In this document: positions 1 to 11,299 of the stretch, piece after piece
Position numbering within the stretch: position 1 is the stretch's first letter
Layout of the letters: the number at the start of each line of letters is the position of its first letter
DNA from: Phoronis australis
Taxonomy: Eukaryota; Phoronida; Phoronidae
Assembly: GCA_002633005.1 (NCBI GenBank)
Contig: NMRA01000353.1
Span: 9,625 to 73,624 of the forward strand
Direction of reading: 5' to 3'
Length of the DNA: 64,000 bases
Notes under the pieces: model-generated
What the model was told of the DNA's origin: nothing
Seen by the model: the letters and a program-made list of their open reading frames with translations, nothing else
Database searches by the model: none
Program-made: the position numbers and the translations under genes

Positions 1-637
1 GCAGATTGTCACCCACCTTTACAGTGCAACATGTTATATAACTTTTGTAATTACCGATATCTGTAGTAGTTTAGTTTGTCATAATATATATGACCTTTTA
101 TCTCAACTACATGTGTTGTTTCACTGTAAACTAGCTTCGGTATCGCTTCGCAGTTAGCGCATATAAAAATTATTTAAGTATTAAATTATTTTATGTAAGC
201 TATACTGCCTCCTCCTCATTATCATATTGTTTGGATTCTCAGGTCAGTGACCCTCTTTGTTTTACGATTATTGGTTTAATTGTACCACGTGATCTCTTTG
301 TCTTGTTGCAACACTGGGCCATCGTCCACAATTCTCTCCAACTTTCATTTTTCACTCAATTTCTCTTTCCCTCCCTCCCTCAAACCAATTTTCATCCTTT
401 CCCTGTTATCCTCAAATTTCACATGTCGCTGTCCCGGTGTTGCTGTTATTCTTCCGCATATTGTTTCGCAGATTGTCACCCACCTTTACAGTGCAACATG
501 TTATATAACTTTTGTAATTACCGATATCTGTAGTAGTTTAGTTTGTCATAATATATATGACCTTTTATATCAACTACACGTATTGTTTCACTGTAAACTA
601 GCTTCGGTATCGCTTCGCAGTTAGCGCATATAAAAAT
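1..637. repeat. Direct duplication, about 170 bp, spaced 467 bp
   Basis: Bases 1-170 recur at 468-637 with only a few substitutions. The repeated block starts GCAGATTGTCACCCACC and ends GCGCATATAAAAAT. The 297 bp between the copies occur once here, so this may be 1.4 units of a 467-bp tandem repeat cut by the window edge. No convincing gene is present in it. Confidence 0.85.
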
Positions 638-927
638 ACTTACTACTAAATTTAATAAAGATCCCGGGGTGAGTTTAGAAGATGCGGCTATGGGTGCAAA
701 ACAAAACAAAACTACCAATAGGAGGCGCAACAGTAGTCGAATTTGTTCTCGTCAACCGTCCTCTTCACACTGAGAACATATACGCCAATTTTCAACATCA
801 TCCTCAGAATGGTTTGGTTGATCGAGGGGTGATGCCAAAAAACAAGACTTGAAAACAGGAAAAAAGGTCACTAGGTGGCACAAAGTACCTCGATTCCATC
901 CGAAAGCAGGGGTATAACATCATCTAA

Positions 928-2090
928 CAGTGTTTCCCCTGGGTTTTGAAAGGAGCGTGGCGGTGAATGGCCAAAACGGGGTGCAAAGCCCGTTGCTGCA
1001 CGCGAAGATGAGAAATGGGATCCCACTCTTTCCTAGATTTCGAAAGGAGCGTGGTGGTGAATGCTCGACGCGGATGCGGAACCCGGCCACACATGCGAGC
1101 ATGACCATAGGATGACGTGAGATCCTCCCATGGGGAGTTGGGAGACCTTCCACAGGCAAAATTTGAGAATTAGATGTAGTTGGGTGCAGTTTGCCCATCA
1201 TAGACAAGACCTTAACCCGAGCATCATGTTGTGGAAGTAGTGGGTAAAGGACACTTCGCAAGACAAACTGGCAATGAAGTGTCCGGCATAGTGTGACCTC
1301 TGTTGTACTAGACTCTAGAGTACAAAAAAACAGTGTTAAAATTCAATTATCCACGAGCTGAAAAACATAGAACAAAAAATATTTGAACTTTGTAAACGTC
1401 ATTAACTAATTCGTGGAACGAAACGTCCGTTGATATCGCCTTGCTATTCGTAAATCAGTGATAGTGGATTGGCGTTGGCCGGCGTAGCAGACGATTTATA
1501 ATGCAGACGAATCTGAGACTGGTTAACATTCAATATCATCATTTTGGCGCAGGGCTATGGCTGATTAAACAGTTGGATGTCACGCCCTGCAGTATAATTC
1601 ACAATGTCTTTTGTAAACTCGGACACGATGAGAAAAATGAAGCAGAAATCTTACTGTTTCTTACTTCATTAAGGAGCCCTTGCACTTTCCTATTTTAGAA
1701 AATTCGTATTGAGGTCGTTGCCTGGAGCCCAGCTGAATAAAGTTTACATGCATTGTCGGATAACCAGGCAGAAACGAGGTATGAAAGGAGATTGGGGATT
1801 GAATGATTGTGTTTAACGGGGGGAGTACAATTCAAGATCCCATTGTAAAATTGTTTTTCCCTTTCGATCCACAAACGGCGAAATGTGCCGTGTGACTTGT
1901 AATTAATTATTCATTACTACTAGCGATCATTTTTACTAGGGATCATTTTTACTAGCAATCTTTGCGTGGCAGTGAAGTTTCCCTGTCACGATTAGGTGTG
2001 TGGTGGTCAATTTGAGAATGATTTACGAGTGGCGGGGCCAAAAAGGAGTGTAGCGGGCCGCCCAGAAGTTTACACGCAGGGTAAATCCTG
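928..2090. mobile_element. hAT-like DNA transposon remnant, 1.16 kb
   Basis: The segment interrupts a unit of the tandem array. Its left end reads CAGTGTTTCCCCTGGGT and its right end, reverse-complemented, reads CAGGATTTACCCTGCGT, matching at 13 of 17 positions. CAG-starting ends of this kind are typical of hAT elements. The left subterminal part holds two copies of GAAAGGAGCGTGGYGGTGAATG (about 948-970 and 1040-1065). Flanking 8-mers are only loosely alike, so the target duplication has decayed or the ends are a base or two off. No transposase reading frame is visible, so it is non-autonomous. Confidence 0.55.
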
Positions 2091-2400
2091 ATCTCACCAA
2101 TAAGTGCCTATATTTCAAACTTTCTGATAATCCGTTGAGGACCATTGAAGATACAGAGGTAAGCCTAAAACATGAAAATAGCCACACTGGTAGCCAGATC
2201 CGTCCGAAAGTTGTCATCCGTTGTCAACATCATATAAATACACCTGCTAAATTTAGCAAAGACGCTTTAAACGGTTTAGGAGATATAGCCATGAGTGCAA
2301 AAAAGCAAAACTGCCACTAGGAGGTGCCACAGTAGTCAAAGTCCTCGGAATTTCATTGTCACCTTCTTACTAAGAACATATATGTCATTTTTGGGTAGAC

Positions 2401-3055
2401 ATTAGGCTGATTATAGTGAATGACACACTTTGCGATACAAATCGTAGGCTCTCCTGTTAACATGCTGTCCCAACTTTACGTAATGAATATTCTTCAGTTT
2501 TGGATGAAGCTCTGTTTCTGGTCTGCACATTTCAATGTCAAAGGTCATGTGGTGACGAGAGTGACTTTAGGGCTCAAAATGTTTGAACAGCATCCCCTAA
2601 GTAACCTTCATAGTACAATAAGATTGTTACTGACTTCATTCATAATGTCTCAACACGATAGAATCAGAAAAATCATTTATTTCCAGTCGCTATCATTGCT
2701 CCGCCCCTCACCTCCCTGGACCTCAATCTGCCTCCCCAATACCAAGCCTCACCTTACTCCGTCCCTTTAGTCCTGGCTTCATTCTGTTGCAAAAATAAAC
2801 AAGGAAATTCTCACTTACTTAAGCTCGCGATAAGACGAAAAAGTGAAATTTTATTTTGCCAAATTTCTCAACAAAACTGAACGTGAAAAAATTTCGAGTT
2901 ATTGGCTTGTTTGTGCTGTGTAGACATTATAGGCCTAAAATGATGGAGTTATTTTTCCATTATTTCCAGCAAATTAAACAGCCTTAACTTCAAAATTATA
3001 CAAAGGCAACACGGAGCACCCCAAACAGGGAGCTTCAAGGGTTCATTTGTATCAT
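2401..3055. other. Unassigned insert within the tandem array
   Basis: These 650 bp separate two parts of array units and do not match the unit consensus. I see no terminal repeats, RNA gene or convincing coding frame. It may be another old insertion. Confidence 0.4.
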
Positions 3056-4124
3056 AAAATGGCCACTAGATGGTGATAAACATCAAATCCATCCAAAACA
3101 TGATCATGTCATCGCTTTAGAAAGCTATTTACCAAATTTCATAAAAATCTGTCAAGGAACCTCAGACAAACAAAACAAAATAAAAAATGGGATTGGCACT
3201 AGGGGTGACAGCGTTACTTGGATTCGTGTAAAAGTCGTCGTCGTCTGTTGTTAGCTTCATATGCATACACTTATTAAATTTAATAAAGATCCTTCAGTGG
3301 GTTTAGGAGATATTGCGCAAAACAAAACAAAGCTGGGAGGCGCCACAGTAGTCAAGTCGTCATCGTCACCTGTCCACTTCACACTGAGAACAGTTATCAA
3401 AATTCTCCTTAGAATGGTTTGGTTGATAGAGGATGAACTCAAACACAGCAAATATGGCCACTAGGTGACGCATCATAACTCGATTAAAACCGAAAACAGA
3501 AGAATAGCGCCACCTGACTAGTAGATGCCTATGTTCTAAAATTTATAAAAATCTGCCACTAGGGGGGCACCGATAGTCACATCCATCCGAAAGTCGTGCT
3601 TGTCCATTGTCAACATCATATTAAAGGAGAATGGCACCCAAAAACAACCATTTTTTGTATCAATTTAGATCGAGTAGTTCTACTCGCTAACGGCACGTTC
3701 GGTTGCATTACCTGCCACCTGACGGCAGACGGAGGTGGTGTTGAAATTATCCAATGACGTAATTGGTTTCACACTCAGTCTGTTCTGCAGTTCACAACAC
3801 GGGTTAGTGGTGTCAGCTTATCGCTTGAATTCATCGTTTAGCACCAGTAAATCATCAAAATTCGATGTGAAACCCTTCAAAATACACCGAGTTCTTATAA
3901 AAACGGGTTGTTTTGTTTTGCCGTTACGGATTTACTGGTATTTGGACACACCGTAGCCTACAATGTTCGGCAGACCAATTTACCAAGGGTAATGCCGTAG
4001 CAGGAGTTTGGGGTTTGTTCGGAAATGAATTCGAAGTATTCTTCCGTGAAATACAGACAGGACAACCTAGATATGTGTTGTTTATACTTGTGATTTTTTT
4101 TAGTTCTAACCACACAAAACGCAT

Positions 4125-4230
4125 GTTATCCCGGCCATTGGCTCGGAACCCGATCAGGCCCGTCGCGGCCAGACTCACTTGTTATCCCGACCGGCCAGTG
4201 GCTCGGAACCCGATTAGGCCCGTCGCGGCC
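4125..4230. repeat. 56-bp tandem duplication, GC-rich
   Basis: Two copies start GTTATCCCGRCC and contain GGCTCGGAACCCGATYAGG and CCCGTCGCGGCC. The first is 4125-4180, the second 4181-4230. It lies inside the TTAA-flanked element and stands out by its high GC content. Confidence 0.85.
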
Positions 4231-4864
4231 GCCGGGACTGGCACAAACGTAACCCAGCTTGAGTTGGAAACTAAAGCTCCAGTCACGAAAAGACCATATT
4301 AGTGAGCCAAAGAAATAATGCGCACGTAATTATTTACGTGAATTAGCCACGAAACTGAAAATCTACTGACTTGTCGGGGGCCGCGAAATTCCCCTTCCAC
4401 AGACCGTCAAGGCAATGGTTGTACATTAACAATGATTTGAATAATGTATTTCTAAATAAAGATTCCCCTAACAAGTGACAATAGCATATACACTCGAGTA
4501 ATTGTTTCACAACAGCTTTCTGTCAGCAAACACTGAATTAGCATGCACTCACATGTCCTCGGTGCCCGGTCAATTACCTTTCAATGCCGGCATTAAAGGC
4601 CGGTAGCCTAACGCAGTGGTTTGTTCATTACTGGCTTCTCAAAACATTTGCACTCACTAGCACTCCAAGGCATTACACATTGTAAGGGACATACTTTGTT
4701 TCAGTTTCATATAAGCATTGGTTAGGATCATTTTAGGATGAGAATAATTCATTTTGAAACAGAACGCAGAATAATAAACGTCTGTATGGCAACTCGCCCG
4801 CCGCCAATCCCGACTTAGTCAAGAGCTCATCTGATGAACACTTCACGGGTCGTATCGTTAGGTT

Positions 4865-5196
4865 TCACAGGCTATCAGTTCGAACCGGAATACACTGATC
4901 AGGAAATTCTAGAGAGGCGCCGTCAAAACATGCATAGGCAACGGAACATATGGATAGTTCTTTGGTAAGCCGGAATTCGTCAGACAAATCACTGTCGACG
5001 AAATGCCGGCCACAGACAAGGAGGTGTTTCGCGGCCTCATACTTGCTATTAACAGCATACCTTTCATTCTTTACTACTGCGAGCCACTTCCTAAGCATTT
5101 CAGGCTCTCGATGAAGTCGAAAAACGATATTCCCGCTTTCTTTACAGCTTCATAGTTCGGACAAGCGGGAACCGATGCACCGCAAAGTAGCGGCAT
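4865..5196 (-). pseudogene. THAP-domain transposase fragment, frameshifted
   Basis: Read on the minus strand from an ATG at 5196, the product begins MPLLCGASVPACPN and continues to KKAGISF. The frame then changes at the A-run 5120-5124, after which HREPEMLRKWLAVVKNE and VCGRHFVDSDL follow. Two N-terminal cysteines, a Trp in the middle and a later C-x2-H-F are the C2CH pattern of THAP zinc fingers, which bind the ends of P- and Kolobok-type transposons. It starts about 165 bp inside the right terminal repeat, where a transposase N-terminus would sit. No DDE catalytic domain follows, so it is a remnant. Confidence 0.6.
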
Positions 5197-5711
5197 TCAC
5201 TCTGCAGACGAACCACTGACGTCGCTGCGTCGCTTCTTACCTTCCTCACAGGTTAACGCGACTCCTCTCGGCAAGGTAAGGTCGACCGTATCAGAGGCGA
5301 TGTGGATATGTACCGATTAAGACGGTAAAAAGACTAATTAAATCGGGTGGCATTCTCCTTTAATACCCTTGATAAATTTAGTGAAGATGCTGTAAACGAT
5401 TTAAGGGATACAGCCATGGGCGCAAAAAATAACTGCCACTAGGAGCTGTCAAAGTAGTCGTAGACGTCGGAAAATCATCATGAGTCGTCCTCTTCATAGT
5501 AAGAATTTTCATGCCAATTTTCCACAATCATCCTTAGAGCGGTTTGGTTGATAGAGGGGCGGGCGAAAACAATAAAAACGGCCCCTAGGTGGTGCCAACT
5601 ACATAAATCCGTCGGAAAACGAAAGGATGGCGTCATCTCACTAACGGATGCCTACTTGCCAAATTCAATGACAATCCGTTGAAGAGCTTTAACAATACAG
5701 AGATAAACGTA

Positions 5712-8661
5712 CCGTCGGAGGCCCTAAAGTCGGCAATGCCCTAAAGTCGTGAATCATCTCGTTTCCGCTTCTGCAAGGTCACGTGACATCTAGCGTTCCT
5801 ATTTCCAGCGTTCGTCTGCTTACGATTGTCAAAAGAGGATCGGGACACGTAGCTGTTCATAATGCGAAACAAAACTGTGAGTTGAGAGTTTGTTTTCAAA
5901 AATAATACTTAAACCAGCATATTTTACTAATGCAGTTTTTTGCGCATTTTCAAAACATGTATTCGAAACCAACAATCGTTCAGATTTCACATAAAACGCA
6001 ATCTAGGGGTTGTTTAAACGATGTATCAAAATGTCCCAGGGTCGACCACAATTTGTAAGGCCAGAGGAACTCAGCACTTACAGATACTTTATGCTGGGTC
6101 CTTAGCGTTGTTTAAAGTGCGCTGACGTCACTCTACATATTTGAGCTATCCGAAACATAATAATTATGTTCACTTTTACACAAATTTTGTGAGCATTTTT
6201 ATTATGTATTTTTTACCCCTTGATGTAGAAACATGAAAAAATCTAAGCAAACAGGAGCACATAATAATAATGAAACAGTTTACAAAAACATTTATTTATT
6301 ACAGAAGCCAGTAAAAAAACAGCACAGAAAGCTGAGAAAGTATGACCTAGGCAGTCTACTTGAGGCATACGATAAAGTACGTGAGGGTGGCATGTCCATT
6401 AACTCAGCAGCTGCACAATACCATGTTCCTTACCAAACGTTGAGAGACCGAGTAAGTGGGAGGATAGAACCTGAATGCGTCACAATGGGTGTGTCTCCAA
6501 TATTCGATGTGCATCAGGAAGCCTTAATTGTAAAACATATAAAAGAAATGGCGAGTCTTGGGTATGGTTATACAAGGCAAGACGTCGTAACCATGGTAAC
6601 GGAGTGGTCCATTCAGCAAGGAATAAGAAAGCCAGGAGAGTCCCTTTCAATTAAGTGGTTTAGAGGGTTTGTCAAGCGCTGGCCAGAGGTGAGAGTTGTC
6701 AAAGCAAAGGGTTTAGAGTATGCGAGAGCAAAGTCTACAAGTCAAGCGAATATTGACAAATATTTTGAAGTGCTGCATTCTGCTTTGATGAAGTATGGTT
6801 TGGAAGACAAGCCACATAGAGTATTTAATATGGATGAAAAGGGTGTGACGACAGATTACAAGCCTCCACACATTGTCGCCTGCAGCAGAATGAAGTGTGC
6901 CCCTCAAGTGGTCACATCAGGCAGATCCGTGACCACAACAATATTGGGATGTGGCAGTGCAGCTGGACAGGCGATGCCCCCGTTCTTTGTCTTTAAGGGC
7001 AAAAGATTCAACTCGGATCTACTGAAAGATTCTTCTCCAGGGGCAAGTGGAACAGTCACAGACAGTGGATGGTCAAACTCAGAAGTTTTCCTCAAGTGGC
7101 TACAAGATCACTTTGCAAAGTTTGTCCCAGGTGGCCTTCAGGAGCCCGTTCTACTGTTACTAGATGGCCACAAGTCACACACAGATATAACTGTAGTAGA
7201 ATGGGCGAAGAACCACAACATTGCAATTCTAACTCTGCCAGCCCACACATCACACATACTACAACCACTTGATGTTGGGTGTTATGGACCACTGGAAGCA
7301 GTGTATGGCAATTTGTGCCACAAAGCGATGAAAGGTACAAGGGCTGGAATTACTCGCTTTGATCTTTGTTCCCTGGCAAGCAAAGCCTACGTGAAAGCGC
7401 TGTCTCCGGAAAATCTGCAATCGGCTTTCCGAAAGTCCGGAGTATACCCGTTTGACAACACCGTTGTCCCCCCTGAAATGATCACTCCATCCACAGCATT
7501 TTTGAGGAATACTGGTGGAAGTGAGGTAGAAAATGATTTTTTTAGTAAACGGTTGCAGAGGTGTACAGAAGCGAAGAGACCGATGCCAAGTGAACAAGTC
7601 CGCTTAAGCAGTTCTGCTAATTTGTCTTGTAAGGTGCTGACAGAGGATGTAGAAACTCTGAAAAAGAAAAAGAACACAACGAAGGCAACACAAAAGGCAC
7701 AGGTGGCAAAAAAGGCACAATTGACAAAAAAGAAACAGGTGGTAAAAGAGTCAAAGACATGTGGAAAGAATAACATCAACAAAAATCAAGTTCAGAAACC
7801 AGGAAAAGATAATGAACCAGGTCCATCAGGATTAAAGCCATTACACGCTTCACATTTCGAAAGTGACGGCACTGAGGACTCGGATGGGGGAGATGAGGAC
7901 AGTTGCTGTGTCTGTCACAAGTGGTCACCACCTCAACTACGCCAATGTGCATCTCTGGTGATTGTGAATTGGGGAAAATGTGAATTCCAAGACTGCAGTC
8001 ACTGGACTCACCTAAGGTTTTGCTGTGATGTGACAGCACTAAGGCGACACGACAGATTTTTCTGCCCCTGTCATCACGTGCCATGCCGTCAAAGCCAGCT
8101 CCAAGAAGAGTAGAAAGTGATAACAAGGATCGGCAGTGCCTAACACGTTGAAAACTTAATCAGTTTAATTTAATGATTGCTGTAATTTCAAATTTAAATA
8201 TCACTTAAACATTTCATATTTTATTTATTAAATATTTTAAATATTTATTTATTGTATTTAGAAGAGATTGACTATGAAAAATTTTATTGTTTGTTATTTC
8301 ATGTTAACTAGCTGGTCTAATTAAAACTTGATTATTAACAACTACAAACGGTCTTTTTTCTTAGCTAAACTTGTTTACAAAAATCACAATTTTGGTTGGC
8401 CTTATTCTGTTTTCCCGTCTAAAAGAAAGAGGGCGACACGGTCACGACTTTAGGGCCTCGAAGAAAATGGCCGACGTTTTCATATGTCTTGCAAAAACTC
8501 TGCCTATGGATTGAAAACGAGTTTTAAATGTGAGTACAGTAGAGTATTTGTGAGGATTTAATCATGTTTACTACATCACATAGTCAGTTCTGAAAAGAAT
8601 CGGTAGGTACGCCTACAAACCGGCTTAGTGCTTACGTTCACGACTTTAGGTCCTCGGTGTG
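5712..8661 (+). mobile_element. pogo/Tigger-type DNA transposon, full length
   Basis: The element is flanked by TA (5710-5711 and 8662-8663). The ends share GAGGCCCTAAAGTCG on the left (5719-5733) and, inverted, GAGGACCTAAAGTCGTGAA on the right (8637-8655). A second copy of the motif lies just inside each end (5738-5752 and 8442-8460), as subterminal binding sites often do. Removing the element joins CAGAGATAAACG-TA to AAAACTAAAATTGCC, exactly as in other tandem-array units (for example near 9090). One open frame of 626 codons fills the middle. Confidence 0.85.
6233..8113 (+). CDS. pogo/Tigger-type DDE transposase with C-terminal zinc finger
   Basis: This is a 626-residue cut-and-paste transposase. 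Residues about 36-78 form a pipsqueak-type helix-turn-helix (SINSAAAQYHVPYQTLRDRV), and about 90-165 the second CENP-B-like DNA-binding part (SIKWFRGFVKRWP). The DDE_1 catalytic core has D201 (FNMDEKG), D311 (LLLLDGHKSH) and D347 (ILQPLDVGCYGP), the DDD set of the pogo branch. A Lys-rich linker (about 470-525) precedes a cysteine/histidine cluster at 558-613 (CCVC, CEFQDC, FCPCHH), resembling a PHD finger. The ATG at 6233 is chosen because it precedes the first helical region. No stop or frameshift interrupts it, so the copy is young or under selection. A domesticated host gene is the alternative, but the surrounding terminal repeats argue for a transposon. Confidence 0.9.
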   Translation: MKKSKQTGAHNNNETVYKNIYLLQKPVKKQHRKLRKYDLGSLLEAYDKVREGGMSINSAAAQYHVPYQTLRDRVSGRIEPECVTMGVSPIFDVHQEALIVKHIKEMASLGYGYTRQDVVTMVTEWSIQQGIRKPGESLSIKWFRGFVKRWPEVRVVKAKGLEYARAKSTSQANIDKYFEVLHSALMKYGLEDKPHRVFNMDEKGVTTDYKPPHIVACSRMKCAPQVVTSGRSVTTTILGCGSAAGQAMPPFFVFKGKRFNSDLLKDSSPGASGTVTDSGWSNSEVFLKWLQDHFAKFVPGGLQEPVLLLLDGHKSHTDITVVEWAKNHNIAILTLPAHTSHILQPLDVGCYGPLEAVYGNLCHKAMKGTRAGITRFDLCSLASKAYVKALSPENLQSAFRKSGVYPFDNTVVPPEMITPSTAFLRNTGGSEVENDFFSKRLQRCTEAKRPMPSEQVRLSSSANLSCKVLTEDVETLKKKKNTTKATQKAQVAKKAQLTKKKQVVKESKTCGKNNINKNQVQKPGKDNEPGPSGLKPLHASHFESDGTEDSDGGDEDSCCVCHKWSPPQLRQCASLVIVNWGKCEFQDCSHWTHLRFCCDVTALRRHDRFFCPCHHVPCRQSQLQEE

Positions 8662-9263
8662 TAAAAACTAAAATTGCCACTAGGCGGCACACCGGTAGTC
8701 TGATCCCTCCGAGAGTCGTGGTATTACGTTGCCAACATCATATAAATGCACTTGCATGTACTAAATTTAATAAAGATCCTGCAAATGGTTTAGGGGATAC
8801 AGCCATGGGTGCAAAAAACAAATCTGCCACTATCAGGTGCCACAGTAATCGAAGTTCTCGGAAAATTGTCACCAGCCGTAACCTTTAGAGTAAAAACATA
8901 CAAGCCAATTTTCGCAATCATCCCTTCAGCGGTTTGGTTGATAAATGGGTGGATACCAAAAAAACAGGCTCGAAAACAGTAAAAAATGCCAATAGTTGGT
9001 GCAAAACTACATTGAATCCATCCGAAAACGGGAGGATAGCGTCATCTCACTAATAAATGCCTATACACCAAATTTCATGAAGATACAGAGGTAAGCGTAA
9101 AATACTAAAATTGCCATTAGGGGGCACAACGGTAGTCGGATATGTCCGAAAGTTCGCTAATGCCGTCCCATTCATAAAAGGAACACAGTGTGCAAATTTG
9201 ATGAACATACACACATGTATGTTGGTAGTCCTTCGGGTCCGAAGATGACGTAGGTTGTGTGTC

Positions 9264-11294
9264 TCATCGTCTATGTACACGAAGATGGCTCTGCAGTCCC
9301 AGTCTTGACGCGCATAGTCGAGCACAGGTGGGGCATTGGAACTCCGTCGTGGTAACAGTGGTGGATGCTGCTGAGTGGCGTTTCTCTCGAGCAGCTTCGA
9401 GTCTCTTACAGCGGTCATCCTCAAAACTGGCAGTTGCTTTTCGAATCGTGGCTCGCCTCTTTGGTCTCTCTCCTGCAACAGCTTTCAGCTCCTTGGATTT
9501 GATGTTGCGCCACTTCAGGTTGGCTTTGACGGTGTCTTTGTAGCGAAGGCAAGGGCGTCCTTGCTTCCTTCTCCCAGTCTTCAGCTCGCCATACAAAAGC
9601 TGGAGAGGCATTCTGTAGTCCTCCATCTTGATGATGTGCCCCACTCATCGCAGTTGGGCCTTGAGTAGCATCGCTTCAATGCTGGTTGACTGGGCACGTT
9701 CTAGGACCTCAAGGTTGGTGATTCGGTCCTGCCATCGGATTCCTAGGATGAAGCAAAGAGAACGCATGTGGAAGCTCTCGAGCTTCTTGATGTGCCTGCA
9801 GTATAGGGTCCATGACTCGCAGCCATAGAGCAGAGAGGTCAGGACCACTGAAGAATACACCTTCAGCTTAGTAGACAGGCGGATGTTGTGTTCGTTGAGC
9901 ACCCGTGTTCTCAGTCTTCCGAGTGCTTGGCTCGCCTTGCTTATCCTGGAAGCAATCTCTTTGTCTAAGCTGCCATCTTTTGAGATGACGCTCCTCAGGT
10001 ATTTGTAATGCTCCACATTGAGGAGTTGCTTGTTGTCGATGGTCATGACTGGCTCCGGGGGATTGGTGTTGGGTGCAGGTTGAAGAAGCACTTCTGTCTT
10101 GCCGAAGCTTATGATCAAGCCGAATGCTTATGAAGCATTCGAGAAGCTGTCCAGCATGAGTTGTAGGTCATTCTCTTTGTGGGAAAAGAGCGCACAATCA
10201 TCCGCAAAAAGGGCGTCCTGGATTAGTTTTTCCAGGCACTTTGTCTTTGCACTAAGGCGCCTTAGATCGAAGAGGGAGCCGTCGAGGCGATATTTAATGT
10301 ACACACCCTCCTCTAGTCCCTGTACAGCTTGGGCCAACATGCACGTGAAGAAGGGGTTGAACAGAACAGGCGCGAGCACACACCCCTGCTTCACTCCATT
10401 TGAGATGTCAAAGGTGGCTGAAGTATCGCCGCTTGCGATGACCTGACCTGTCATGCCATCATGGAAGAGTCGCACCATCTTAACAAACTTTCAAACTTTC
10501 AGGGGCAGCCATATTTGACTCAGGACTGTCAACAGTGCCTCTCGGTTGACTGTGTCGAAGGCCTTAGTCAGGTCTATGAAGACTGAGTAGAGGGCCATGT
10601 TCTGTTCATTGCACTTCTCTTGAACCTGCCTCAGAGCGAAGATCATGTCCACCGTACTGCGTCCTGGCCGGAAGCCACACTGCGATTCCGGTAGATTATG
10701 CTCTGAGACGGTGACAAGTCGGTTCAGAATGATGCGAGCGAAGATCTTGCCGGCGATAGAGAGCAATGAGATGCCCCTGTAGTTTCCACAGCCCGCTTTG
10801 CTTCCCTTGTTTTTATAGAGAGCAACGATCAAGGCGTCTTGGAACTCGTCTGGCATGACCTCTTCCTCCCAGATGCTGTTCAGGATGTCGTGGAAGGCTG
10901 ATATGGTGACTGGACCTGCTGCCTTATAGATCTCAGCAGGGATGCCATCCTTTCCTGAGGCTCTGTCACTATTCAGCTGGGATATGGCTTTCTCAATCTC
11001 CTCTATGGACGGTGGTAAGTCCAGTTCTTCAAGCATGGGTTGCTGCGGGATCTGTTCTAGAGCAGAAGGGTCACCTGTGGATGGCCTGTTTAGCAGAGTG
11101 CTGAAGTGTTCAGCCCAGCGGTTTCTTAGTACTTCCTGGTCTTTGATGAGGCTCGATCCGTCAGAAGACAACAAAGGGGAGCATCCTGTTCTAGAAGGGC
11201 CATAAACTGATTTTAGGGCGCTGAAAAACTTCTTAGAGTTGTGGGAGTGTTGTTGAACTTCCTCAGCCTTTCTCTGCCACCACTGATCTTGCAT
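9264..11294 (-). pseudogene. LINE reverse transcriptase and C-terminal C2H2 finger, three in-frame stops
   Basis: All pieces lie in one frame. Reverse transcriptase motifs are visible in order: GKDGIPAEIYK, NYRGISLLSIAGKI, GFRPGRST, DLTKAFDTVNRE, NGVKQGCVLAP and the catalytic FADDCALF. The C-terminal part has LYGCESWTL and ends with a C2H2 finger (CPTC...HLRVH) close to the stop. In-frame stops interrupt it near 10489 (beside a tandem CAAACTTT duplication at 10484-10499), at 10125-10127 (TAA) and near 9645 (TGA where related proteins have Trp). The protein would prime cDNA synthesis at the nicked target. This copy cannot. Confidence 0.85.
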
Positions 11295-11299
11295 TTCCC

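Larger units (their letters stand above)
3621..5363. mobile_element. TTAA-flanked THAP element (Kolobok/T2-like), 1.7 kb
   Basis: TTAA stands at 3621-3624 and 5360-5363. Inside it the left end reads AGGAGAATGGCACCC and the right end, reverse-complemented, AGGAGAATGCCACCC (14 of 15). The insertion splits a tandem-array unit, whose two halves (ending CATCATA and resuming TACCCTTGATAAATTT) fit the unit consensus. TTAAAGGRR is the terminal motif known from T2/Kolobok elements of frogs, and Kolobok transposases carry an N-terminal THAP domain; a THAP relic lies near the right end. At 1,735 bp it is too short for a whole transposase and looks internally deleted. Confidence 0.7.
640..9190. repeat. 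Tandem repeat array (units about 350-430 bp) split by transposons
   Basis: Related units lie at about 640-927, 2091-2400, 3056-3620, 5364-5711 and 8662-9190. Each carries the landmarks AAATTTAATAAAGAT, then GGTTTAGGAGATA, then a GCCACTAGG block, a GGTTTGGTTGATAGAGG block and a TCCGAAAG block. Joining 3620 to 5364 and 5711 to 8662 restores continuous units, so the copies were tandem before the transposons arrived. Copies have diverged by an estimated 15-25%. An inverted copy occurs far away at 37195-37310, so the family is also dispersed. No protein is encoded. It could be a satellite or the repeated tail of an unknown element. Confidence 0.75.

Noticed and set aside
7092-7782. Minus-strand open frames across the transposase
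   Set aside because: They are antisense shadows of the intact DDE transposase.
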